From NCBI GenBank assembly GCA_025464695.1, contig JAODNQ010000165.1:1-12872 (forward strand): 12,872 bases of DNA, in the 5' to 3' direction. A program made the translations under genes and the position numbers. This document shows positions 1-5,263 of this stretch, piece after piece. The stretch is from Frankiales bacterium. GTDB lineage: Bacteria > Actinomycetota > Actinomycetes > Mycobacteriales > SCTD01. Within the stretch, counting starts at the first letter, position 1, and every line of letters begins with the position of its first letter. Under the pieces are notes generated by a model. The model ran no database searches. It was not told the DNA's origin and saw only the letters and a program-made list of their open reading frames with translations.

Positions 1-77
1 GTCCAGGTCCGGGCGCTTGCCCATCGCCCGGGCGTACTCGGCGTCGTCCCTGCGGAACGTGGTCACCGGGGTGCCGC
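1..77. repeat. Left arm of a 77-bp perfect inverted repeat (partner 386-462)
   Basis: The reverse complement of 1-77 matches 386-462 base for base. The first mismatch is at 78 versus 385. The left end is set by the window edge, so the true repeat may be longer. A perfect match this long, including third codon positions, cannot come from protein-level similarity alone. Confidence 0.95.
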
Positions 78-114
78 CCGGCGTGTCGCCCGGAGGGGGA
101 GGGGCACTCGTCAT
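1..114 (-). CDS. Partial reading frame with half an Excalibur domain, running off the window edge
   Basis: This - strand frame opens with ATG at 114-112 and continues past base 1. Its first 13 residues (MTSAPPPPGDTPG) are proline-rich, with no signal peptide. From there it is identical to residues 57-81 of the Excalibur protein encoded at 220-498 (GTPVTTFRRDD...KRPDLD), because bases 1-77 are an exact inverted copy of 386-462. The copy begins in the middle of the Excalibur domain, so the first conserved cysteine region (YANCTAY...PHGVGKK) is absent here. The calcium-loop end (DxDxDG...CE) would lie beyond the edge. The frame is also open upstream of this ATG, and the ribosome site (GGCAGGGCG) is weak, so the start is uncertain. 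It may be a real chimeric or duplicated gene, a pseudogene, or an assembly artefact. Nothing more can be said without the flanking sequence. Confidence 0.45.
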   Translation of the reverse strand, partial: MTSAPPPPGDTPGGTPVTTFRRDDAEYARAMGKRPDLD

Positions 115-219
115 CGCCCTGCCAGCGTAGGTGAGGAGCGGCACCACCCGCGGCGCGCGGGCCCGGCCGGACTCCCCGTTCGCGCCTCGCCGAGCCCTCG
201 AGCGTGGGACCCTCCGCCC
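115..219. other. Divergent intergenic spacer between two Excalibur-related frames
   Basis: About 105 bases separate the - strand frame (start 114) from the + strand Excalibur start (220). Promoters for both directions should lie here, but I see no convincing -35/-10 pair in either direction. No hairpin or known operator stands out. Confidence 0.4.
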
Positions 220-498
220 GTGCGCACCCCGTCGATGACCCCCGTCCTGCTGGTCGTCGTCGTGGCAGGGGTGCTCGCGCCGTCGACCGCCGCCCTCGCG
301 ACGACCCCGAGCTACGCCAACTGCACGGCGTACCAGAAGACGTTCCCGCACGGCGTCGGGAAGAAGGCGGCCAAGGACAGGACGAGCGGCACCCCGGTGA
401 CCACGTTCCGCAGGGACGACGCCGAGTACGCCCGGGCGATGGGCAAGCGCCCGGACCTGGACCGGGACAAGGACGGGATCGCCTGCGAGAAGCGGTAG
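220..498 (+). CDS. Secreted Excalibur calcium-binding domain protein
   Basis: A 92-residue secreted protein. The GTG at 220 is preferred over the ATG at 235 because it gives the signal peptide a basic N-terminus (MRTPS). The hydrophobic core LLVVVVAGVLA follows, then a type I cleavage site after ALA (residue 27). The mature part is one Excalibur domain (residues about 31-92). It has YANCTAYQK with C35, then PHGVGKK (43-49), a middle strand TFRRDDAEYA, and a C-terminal calcium loop D81-R-D83-K-D85-G followed by IACE with C89. In this family the two cysteines usually form a disulfide, and the loop resembles an EF-hand half. Excalibur domains occur on extracellular and wall-associated proteins in Gram-positive bacteria, often beside nucleases; here the domain stands alone. 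No clear Shine-Dalgarno sequence precedes the GTG. Its TAG stop touches the stop of the convergent MaoC gene with no spacer. Codons 56-81 form one arm of the inverted repeat. Confidence 0.88.
   Translation: MRTPSMTPVLLVVVVAGVLAPSTAALATTPSYANCTAYQKTFPHGVGKKAAKDRTSGTPVTTFRRDDAEYARAMGKRPDLDRDKDGIACEKR
386..462. repeat. Right arm of the 77-bp perfect inverted repeat (partner 1-77)
   Basis: This arm lies inside the Excalibur gene and covers residues 56-81. It is the exact reverse complement of 1-77; the arms are separated by 308 bases that include the divergent 5' ends of both reading frames. Confidence 0.95.
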
Positions 499-954
499 CT
501 ACCGCAGGAGCAGCACGAGGGTCTCGGCGACGCAGACCGGCTTCGGCAGCCCCTCGCCCTCGACCACGAGCTTGTTCTTGACCATGAACCCGAGCGGGTG
601 GTCGACGACCTCCACCGGCGTGGCGGTGGCCCGGATGCGGGTCCCCACGGGCAGCGGCTGCGGGTAGCGCACCTTGTCGCTGCCGTAGTTGAGCGCGCCC
701 GAGAAGCCCTCGCGCGGGACGAGGCCCTCGGCGAGGGTCGGCAGCAGCGACAGCGACAGGTAGCCGTGCGCGATCGTCCCGCCGAACGGGCCGGCCTTGG
801 CGCGCTCGACGTCGACGTGGATCCACTGGTGGTCGCCGGTGGCGTCGGCGAAGGCGTTGACCCGCTCCTGGTCGACGAGCAGCCACTCCCCGGGCTCGGT
901 GGGCTGCCCGAGGCGGGCGCGGAGGGCGGTGACGGCGTCGTCGGGGGAGGTCAT
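499..954 (-). CDS. MaoC-family hotdog dehydratase ((R)-hydratase 2 type, Rv0130/HtdZ-like)
   Basis: A 151-residue protein, the same length as mycobacterial Rv0130 (HtdZ), which it resembles along its whole length. The (R)-specific hydratase motif is present: FADATGDHQWIH holds the catalytic pair D41 and H46, followed by GPFGGTIAHGYLSLSLLP. Further on are NYGSDKVRYPQPLPVGTRIRA and a C-terminal strand ending VCVAETLVLLLR. The family adds water reversibly to trans-2-enoyl-CoA to give (R)-3-hydroxyacyl-CoA in the cytoplasm; the acyl chain length used here cannot be read from sequence. The ATG at 954 has a TAGGA sequence about 9 bases upstream, which overlaps the stop codon of the preceding methyltransferase gene. 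The gap between the two is 10 bases, so it is almost certainly the last gene of the NUDIX-TrmH-MaoC operon. Its stop abuts the convergent Excalibur stop, leaving no room for a dedicated terminator. Confidence 0.9.
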   Translation of the reverse strand: MTSPDDAVTALRARLGQPTEPGEWLLVDQERVNAFADATGDHQWIHVDVERAKAGPFGGTIAHGYLSLSLLPTLAEGLVPREGFSGALNYGSDKVRYPQPLPVGTRIRATATPVEVVDHPLGFMVKNKLVVEGEGLPKPVCVAETLVLLLR

Positions 955-964
955 GCCTGCAGTC

Positions 965-1621
965 CTACAGCAACCGCCACCGGTAGAGCACGGCCGACAC
1001 CGCCGTCGCCAGGTTCAGGCTGCTGACACCGGCCCGCATGGGCAGCGCCACGACCCTGTCCGCCCGGGACCGCAGCTCCGCCCCGACGCCGTCGCGCTCG
1101 CTGCCGACCACGAGGACGGCGTCGTCGGGCAGGTCGACGCCGCGCAGGTCCTCGCCCTCGGCGTCGAGGACGAGCAGCGGCCCGGTGACGTCGCCGGGCG
1201 CGACGGACAGCACCGGCAGGGCGAGGTGCAGCCCGGCGCTGCCCCGCACGCACGACGGCGTCCACGGGTCGAGGTCTCCGGTCACGGCCACGCCGGAGGC
1301 ACCCGCGGCGGCGGCGACCCGGACGACGGCGCCGACGTTGCTCGGGTGGCGCGGCGCGTCGAGCAGCACCAGGGGCGCGGCCCGGGCGGTCAGCACCGAC
1401 CGGTCGCCGTCGGGCCGGGACGCGACGGCGGCCACGCCGGTGGGGTGTGGGACCTCCCCGACGACGGCCCGGGAGAGCAGGGCCTCGACGACGTCGGGTG
1501 CCAGGCGCTCGCCGAGCGCGCGGGCGTCGTCGACCGAGCGCACCACGACCGACGTCACGAGCGAGGGCGCGAAGCGCAGGGCGTGCTTGACGGCATGGAA
1601 GCCGTCGAGGGGGACGGTCAC
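965..1621 (-). CDS. TrmH/SpoU-family SPOUT RNA methyltransferase
   Basis: A 218-residue protein with the three knot motifs of SPOUT 2'-O-ribose methyltransferases. Motif 1 is VLLDAPRHPSNVGAVVR (about 85-101), with the conserved N95 and R101. Motif 2 is VLVVGSERDGVG (169-180). Motif 3 is ALPMRAGVSSLNLATAVS (192-209), with N203. A TPxGV-like element (HPTGVAAV, 59-66) precedes the domain, as is usual in this family. The enzyme would transfer methyl from S-adenosylmethionine to a ribose 2'-OH in tRNA or rRNA; the target nucleotide is unknown. Motif 2 has R176-D where many members have E/G-G, a modest departure. The GTG start at 1621 overlaps the TGA of the NUDIX gene as GTGA, so translation is probably coupled. 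The N-terminal 80 residues look like a short substrate-binding region rather than a full L30e-like domain. Confidence 0.9.
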   Translation of the reverse strand: MTVPLDGFHAVKHALRFAPSLVTSVVVRSVDDARALGERLAPDVVEALLSRAVVGEVPHPTGVAAVASRPDGDRSVLTARAAPLVLLDAPRHPSNVGAVVRVAAAAGASGVAVTGDLDPWTPSCVRGSAGLHLALPVLSVAPGDVTGPLLVLDAEGEDLRGVDLPDDAVLVVGSERDGVGAELRSRADRVVALPMRAGVSSLNLATAVSAVLYRWRLL

Positions 1622-2070
1622 GCAGGCAGGCGTGACAGGAACGGCACCTGGCGGGGCGCCAGCTTGACCGCGGCCTCCGCCATCCCGAACCAGGCCACCC
1701 GGTCGACCTCGGGGAACGGCTGCGTCCGGCCGCTGCGGGGCGGCCACTCGAGCTCGAAGGTGCCGGGGTCGAAGCCGGTCAGGTCGGGGTCGGCCTCCAG
1801 CGCCCAGGCGGTGACCACCTTCCCGCTCTTGAGCACGACGGCCCCCAGCGGCACCGGCGGGGCGTCGGGCGCAGGCAGGCCCAGCTCCTCGGCGTACTCC
1901 CGGCGCGCGGCCTCCAGCGGCTCCTCCTCCGGTCCGTGCTCGCCCTTGGGGACGCTCCAGACCCCGTCGTCCTTCTTCGCGAACAGCGGACCGCCGGGGT
2001 GGGCCAGCAGGACCTCGACCTCGCCGTCGCGCCGGCGCCACAGCAGGAGTCCCGCGCTCGTCTTGGGCAT
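1618..2070 (-). CDS. NUDIX hydrolase
   Basis: A 150-residue protein with a perfect Nudix box at residues 43-65: G43, then E49, R57, E58, E61, E62 and G64 in the required spacing (G-x5-E-x7-REU-x-EE-x-GU). The N-terminal strand MPKTSAGLLLWRR and the loop PGGPLFAKKDDGVWSVPKGE are typical of a common actinobacterial NUDIX group related to diadenosine-polyphosphate and NTP pyrophosphohydrolases. It would cleave a nucleoside diphosphate linked to some moiety X in the cytoplasm; X cannot be inferred. It is the first gene of a - strand operon and overlaps the methyltransferase start by four bases. The ATG at 2070 has no Shine-Dalgarno sequence. A CATCCT hexamer sits six bases upstream, where a -10 box of a leaderless message would be, but this is weak evidence. 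The start lies only nine bases from that of the divergent 2H gene. Confidence 0.92.
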   Translation of the reverse strand: MPKTSAGLLLWRRRDGEVEVLLAHPGGPLFAKKDDGVWSVPKGEHGPEEEPLEAARREYAEELGLPAPDAPPVPLGAVVLKSGKVVTAWALEADPDLTGFDPGTFELEWPPRSGRTQPFPEVDRVAWFGMAEAAVKLAPRQVPFLSRLPA

Positions 2071-2079
2071 GCCACGAGG

Positions 2080-2595
2080 ATGCAGCCTCTCGTGGTCAGC
2101 CTGGTCCTCGACCCCGTCGCACAGGAGCGCTTCGACGCCCTGCGCCGGCAGCACTTCCCCGCCGACCGGCTCGTGGTCGGCGCCCACGTCAGCCTGTTCC
2201 ACGCGCTGCCCGGGCAGGAGCAGGCCCGGGTCGAGGACGACCTGCGGCAGGCCGCGCGGCGCGCCCCGTTCGACGTCGCCGTTCCTCAGGTCCGGAGCCT
2301 GGGCCGCGGGGTCGCCTTCGCGCTGCAGGCCGAGGAGCTGTCGGTGCTCCACGCCGCCCTGCAGCAGCGCTGGCGCGACCTGCTCACGCCGCAGGACCGG
2401 CAGCGGCTGTCCGCGCACGTGACCGTGCAGAACAAGGTCGCGCCCGACGTCGCCCGCCGGCTCCACCGGTCGCTCCAGGAGGGCTTCGTGCCCTCCACCG
2501 TCCGGGCGGAGGGGCTGGCGCTGTGGCGGTACGCCGGCGGCCCCTGGGAGCCGGTCGGGACCTACCCCTTCGCGGCCGGGACCGGGGCGGAGTAG
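2080..2595 (+). CDS. 2H phosphoesterase (2'-5' RNA ligase / cyclic phosphodiesterase family)
   Basis: A 171-residue protein with the two HxS/T motifs that define the 2H superfamily: H36-V-S38-L after GAHVSL, and H113-V-T115-V after SAHVTVQNK. The N-terminal strand LVVSLVLDP and the spacing of about 77 residues between motifs fit the LigT/YjcG-like fold. Members act on 2',3'-cyclic or 2'-5' phosphodiester bonds in RNA or nucleotides; the natural substrate here is unknown. The ATG at 2080 follows GAGG immediately, too close for a normal ribosome site. Earlier in-frame starts would run antisense through the NUDIX gene and add no family sequence. The promoter must lie inside the 5' part of the NUDIX gene. 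The 3' end overlaps the convergent lysozyme gene by 34 bases (2562-2595). Confidence 0.87.
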   Translation: MQPLVVSLVLDPVAQERFDALRRQHFPADRLVVGAHVSLFHALPGQEQARVEDDLRQAARRAPFDVAVPQVRSLGRGVAFALQAEELSVLHAALQQRWRDLLTPQDRQRLSAHVTVQNKVAPDVARRLHRSLQEGFVPSTVRAEGLALWRYAGGPWEPVGTYPFAAGTGAE

Positions 2596-4418
2596 CCCAC
2601 GAGGTCGACGACGAGGCCGGCCGGGGCGCCGTGCAGGGTCAGGGTCACGCGGCCGAGAGCGTCGGTGCGGGTCATGACCAGACCGGTCTGCGACGCGCCG
2701 CGGCTGGTGGTGAGCGCCGTCGTCGTGGGCTCCTCGCCGGCCGGCCCGACCCGCAGGTAGCCGTCGCCGGTGGGGTCGACGGCGCTGACGTCGAGCAGCG
2801 CGGTCGCGCCGGCGGGGACCGGGGACGGCAGGGTCACCGTGACGCTGCGGCTGCCCTTGGCGCCGCCGAGGCCCTGGCGGGTGTCGACGACGCGGGCCGG
2901 GACGGTGCCGACGTGGCTGCTGCCGGTGGTGCTGTCCCCGGCGTAGTAGCCGAGCAGGTCGACGACGAGGTGCGCCGGCCCGCCGGACAGCGCGAGCGAG
3001 ACGGTGCGGCCGCCGGGGGCGAGCACCAGCCCGGTGCGGGACGTGCCGCCGTGCAGGTTGAGGACGGTCGCGCGCGACGCGCCCTGCACCACCTGGACGA
3101 AGCTGTCGTGCACCGCTCCGACCACCGACACGTTGAGGACGGCCGCGCGGGCGCCGGCGGGGACGGCGTCGGGCAGGGTCACGGTCACGCCGCCCGACGT
3201 CGCCGGGCTGCCCGCCCGACGGGTGTCGAGCACGCGGCTGGCGACGAGCGGGACGTAGTGGCCGCCGGTGCCGGGGGAGACGTCGTAGTACCCGACGAGG
3301 TCGGCGGCCAGGTGGGTCGCCCCGCCGGTGACGGTCAGGACGGCGCGGCGGGCGGCGTCGGTCCGGCTGACGACGAGGCCGGTGGTGCTCGCCCCGCGGA
3401 CGTAGGTGAGGGCGGTGGTGCGGGCGGGCTGGCCCGCGGCCGCGACCCGCAGGTAGCCGGCGCCGGTGGGGGAGACGGCGGAGACCGACAGCACCACGCC
3501 GGCGGCGTCGGCCGGCACCGTGGCGGGGAGCGTGAGGGTCAGCGCGCCGCGAGCGGGGCCGCGGGCCGCTCCGACGCCGGTGCGGGTGTCCAGCACCCGC
3601 TGGGCCGCGACGGGGACGTAGCGGCCGGGGGCGGTGTCGCTGGACACCTCGAGCGCGCCCGGGCTGGTGCCGGTGGGCGCGGTGTCGCTCGCCCCGACGA
3701 GGACGGGCGCCAGGGCGAGCCGGGCGAGGTCGGCGTCGGTGCCGGCGAACCGGTTCATGTCGACGTCCCCCTTGATGCCGGGGACGGTCGAGGTGGAGGA
3801 GTACTGCCAGAAGGTCCAGTCGTCCCAGCCGCTGGTCGTGGGGCGCGCGGCGCTCGTGTAGTGGGCGATCCAGAGCGGGTAGCCGGCGAAGGCCCGGGTC
3901 CCGCCCATGGAGGCCTTCCAGAACGACGGGTACGTGTAGACGACCGGCTGCCGGCCGGTGAGGCCCTCGAGGGTGGTCAGGAAGGTGCGCGTCCAGGACA
4001 CGAGCTGCGTCGCGGACAGGCCGGCGCTGGTCTCGAGGTCCAGGGCGGGCGGCAGCGTCCCGGGCAGCGACTGGTCGCCGATGCGGGCGGCGAAGGTGCG
4101 CGCCTGCGACGCCGCGCTGCCGGGCGACGTCGAGGGCCGGGCGAAGTGGTAGGCGCCGGTGTACAGGCCCGCGGCCCGCGCGCCGGTGCGGTCGCGGTCG
4201 TACCAGGCGTTCGTGACGTCGGTGCCCTCGGTGGCCTTGATGAAGGTGAAGTCCTGGCCGCCGGCGGCGAGGCGCTGCCAGTCGATCGGGCCGCCGTCGG
4301 GGTGCTGGTACCGGGAGACGTCGGGGCCGGTGGCCGCGAGGGAGGAGCCCGCCAGCGCGGGGGAGGCGATGGCGGCCGCGGCGAGCAGGACCGAGAGGGC
4401 GAGGCGGGGGAGTCGCAC
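2562..4418 (-). CDS. Secreted GH25 lysozyme (muramidase) with three RVLDTR-type C-terminal repeats
   Basis: A 618-residue exported protein. The GTG at 4418 is chosen because AGGAAG lies about nine bases upstream and a clean signal peptide follows (RLPRLALSVLLAAAAIASPALA, cut after residue 23). Earlier starts would lie in the riboswitch. The GH25 domain (31-226) has DVSRYQ (D33), FTFIKATEG, GAYHFARP, PPALDLE with the catalytic pair D127 and E129, YTYPSFW, PLWIAHYT and WTFWQYS...DVDMNRF. It should cleave the beta-1,4 bond between N-acetylmuramic acid and N-acetylglucosamine. An Ala/Thr/Pro linker leads to three beta-rich repeats of about 115-120 residues. Each opens with RV(L/V)DTR and closes with DL(V/L)GY. 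These repeats are widespread in actinobacterial surface proteins and are presumed to bind wall or carbohydrate. No LPXTG or membrane anchor is seen. Confidence 0.93.
   Translation of the reverse strand: MRLPRLALSVLLAAAAIASPALAGSSLAATGPDVSRYQHPDGGPIDWQRLAAGGQDFTFIKATEGTDVTNAWYDRDRTGARAAGLYTGAYHFARPSTSPGSAASQARTFAARIGDQSLPGTLPPALDLETSAGLSATQLVSWTRTFLTTLEGLTGRQPVVYTYPSFWKASMGGTRAFAGYPLWIAHYTSAARPTTSGWDDWTFWQYSSTSTVPGIKGDVDMNRFAGTDADLARLALAPVLVGASDTAPTGTSPGALEVSSDTAPGRYVPVAAQRVLDTRTGVGAARGPARGALTLTLPATVPADAAGVVLSVSAVSPTGAGYLRVAAAGQPARTTALTYVRGASTTGLVVSRTDAARRAVLTVTGGATHLAADLVGYYDVSPGTGGHYVPLVASRVLDTRRAGSPATSGGVTVTLPDAVPAGARAAVLNVSVVGAVHDSFVQVVQGASRATVLNLHGGTSRTGLVLAPGGRTVSLALSGGPAHLVVDLLGYYAGDSTTGSSHVGTVPARVVDTRQGLGGAKGSRSVTVTLPSPVPAGATALLDVSAVDPTGDGYLRVGPAGEEPTTTALTTSRGASQTGLVMTRTDALGRVTLTLHGAPAGLVVDLVGYSAPVPAAKG
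2565..3623 (-). repeat. Three tandem RVLDTR...VDLVGY protein repeats in the lysozyme gene
   Basis: Repeat 1 covers residues 266-385 (3264-3623), repeat 2 covers 386-499 (2922-3263) and repeat 3 covers 500-618 (2565-2921). Shared marks are RV(L/V)DTR near the start, TLP..VPA, a GYLRV strand, a TGLV strand and a final DL(V/L)GY(Y/S). Repeats 1 and 3 are the most alike (PTG-x-GYLRV, TTAL, TGLV-x-(S/T)RTDA). Repeat 2 has DSFVQVV in place of GYLRV and is the outlier. Divergence at DNA level indicates old duplication. Confidence 0.85.
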
Positions 4419-4431
4419 GAGGGGGGGCTTC

Positions 4432-4565
4432 CTGGCGGCACCTGCGAGCTGCTCCGCTGTCGGGTTCAAGGGCCAGGTGCCTTGGCCGGCGCCGCGAGGC
4501 GACCGGCTCCACCCCGAGGGCGCTGCGTGCAGCAACCCGGGTCTGCGGGAGTCCGTCCCTGCCGT
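4432..4565 (-). promoter_or_regulatory. c-di-AMP riboswitch (ydaO-yuaA type) upstream of the GH25 lysozyme
   Basis: Read on the - strand, the leader has the conserved elements of the ydaO-type aptamer in order. GACCCGGG comes first, then a GCTGC/GCAGC hairpin and CCCTCGGGGTGGAG. A CCGG...CCGG hairpin follows, then AAGG, and then the diagnostic 3' block GAACCCGACAGC followed by CGCAGGTG (about 4440-4467). CGGCA near 4564-4560 can pair with TGCCG at the 3' end to close P1. The stretch between ACAGC and CGCAGG is nine bases rather than the usual six, a local variant. The aptamer ends only a few bases before the AGGAAG ribosome site, leaving no space for a separate terminator hairpin. Ligand identity comes from family knowledge; boundaries are approximate. 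Confidence 0.75.
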
Positions 4566-4643
4566 TCCGTGCTCGACGTCCGCGTGGCCGGTGGCAGGGC
4601 TCGGCGCCCGTCCGCGCGCTGCCCGGGAGAGCGGGCGCTGCTC

Positions 4644-4649
4644 ACGCTA
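4644..4649 (-). promoter_or_regulatory. Possible -10 box for the GH25 lysozyme transcript
   Basis: TAGCGT on the - strand fits the actinobacterial TANNNT -10 pattern. It lies about 80 bases before the riboswitch, inside the 259-base gap after the DUF2203 stop. No good -35 was found. This is a weak assignment. Confidence 0.3.
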
Positions 4650-4677
4650 CGTACCGGGGCGGCTGCGCGCAGTCAGT

Positions 4678-5043
4678 TCACGGAAGTCGGCGTCGTCCCG
4701 CGATGCCGAGGTCGTGCCGGTGGTACCAGCGGAGGTCGTCGTCGCCCTCGAGCCAGCACAGCAGCACCGGCTCGCCGTCCAGCGACGAGGAGAAGTCGAG
4801 CAGCAGGGGCGCGAGGCCCTTCAGCTCCGCGCCGGTCTGCTGCACCGTGGTGAGGGCGTCGTCGAGCCGGGCCTGCAGGCCCTTCAGCTCCGCCAGACCC
4901 CCGAGCGGACTGCCGGTGCCGGTGCGGACCGCGGCGGACAGCTCGGCGGTGTCGGCACGCAGCCGGAGCACCTCGTCGAGCACCGGGCGCAGGTCGGCGA
5001 GGACCGCCCGGGCCTCCGCCAGCGTGAAGAGGGGGACGGTCAG
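4678..5043 (-). CDS. DUF2203 family protein, apparent CTG start
   Basis: About 121 residues, close to the usual DUF2203 length. The family pattern is clear: an N-terminal helix FTLAEARAVLADLRPVLDEV, a coiled middle with LKGLQARLDDALTTVQQTGAELKGL, then LLLDFSS...GEPVLLCWLEGDDDLRWYHRHDLGIAGRRRLP. Function is unknown. The start is a problem. No ATG, GTG or TTG lies between the stop of the upstream 55-codon gene and the conserved FTLAEAR segment. The first in-frame GTG falls inside the conserved helix. The best candidate is CTG at 5043, which overlaps the preceding TGA as CTGA, the same geometry as the GTGA overlaps elsewhere in the window. No Shine-Dalgarno sequence is visible, so translation may depend on coupling. 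It is probably the last gene of the operon. Confidence 0.8.
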   Translation of the reverse strand: MTVPLFTLAEARAVLADLRPVLDEVLRLRADTAELSAAVRTGTGSPLGGLAELKGLQARLDDALTTVQQTGAELKGLAPLLLDFSSSLDGEPVLLCWLEGDDDLRWYHRHDLGIAGRRRLP

Positions 5044-5207
5044 CGGGTCGCGTGGGCCCGGCAGACCAGCGTGCGCTGGCCGTCGACGGCGAGGACGGCC
5101 ACGGCGACGTCGTGGCAGCCGGCCTGCGAGCAGGTGGCGAGCTCGGTGCCCTTGGCGAGGTTGGCGAGGCTGGTGCGACGGGGGTTCGCGAGACGGGGCG
5201 AGGTCAT
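5040..5207 (-). CDS. 55-residue protein with a putative CxxxxC...CxxH zinc site
   Basis: A small gene with a strong ribosome site: GGGGAGG lies eight bases before the ATG at 5207. The protein has a basic N-terminus (MTSPRLANPRRTSLANLAKG), then C26-SQAG-C31, a hydrophobic strand DVAVAVLAVDGQRT, and LVC49-RA-H52. The spacing of three cysteines and a histidine suggests a single zinc knuckle or ribbon; this is inference from residue pattern only. I do not recognise a named family, though similar short actinobacterial proteins ending in C-x2-H are common. It lies 56 bases after the GlgC-like gene and its TGA overlaps the likely CTG start of DUF2203, so the two are probably translated together. Confidence 0.72.
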   Translation of the reverse strand: MTSPRLANPRRTSLANLAKGTELATCSQAGCHDVAVAVLAVDGQRTLVCRAHATR

Positions 5208-5263
5208 GGCCGCAGCCTCCCCGATCCGGGGCCCTCCTGGCGGTCCGGCGCCGGTGAGCCTTC

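Larger units (their letters stand above)
4419..4677. other. Leader region of the lysozyme gene
   Basis: This 259-base gap separates the end of the DUF2203 gene from the lysozyme start, both on the - strand. It holds the riboswitch (about 4432-4565) and a candidate -10 box. No terminator for the upstream operon is obvious, so some read-through into the lysozyme leader is possible. Confidence 0.5.

Noticed and set aside
797..2422. A 541-codon + strand frame across MaoC, TrmH and NUDIX
   Set aside because: It covers three recognised genes on the other strand and has no recognisable domain.
1618..4512. A 964-codon - strand frame that fuses upstream sequence to the NUDIX protein
   Set aside because: Only its last 150 residues are NUDIX. 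The rest is an out-of-frame, Arg/Pro-rich translation of the lysozyme and antisense 2H genes.
2523..4853. A 776-codon + strand open frame across the lysozyme gene
   Set aside because: It is antisense to GH25 and its repeats, rich in Gly/Ala/Arg with no family motif, and is a by-product of high GC content.
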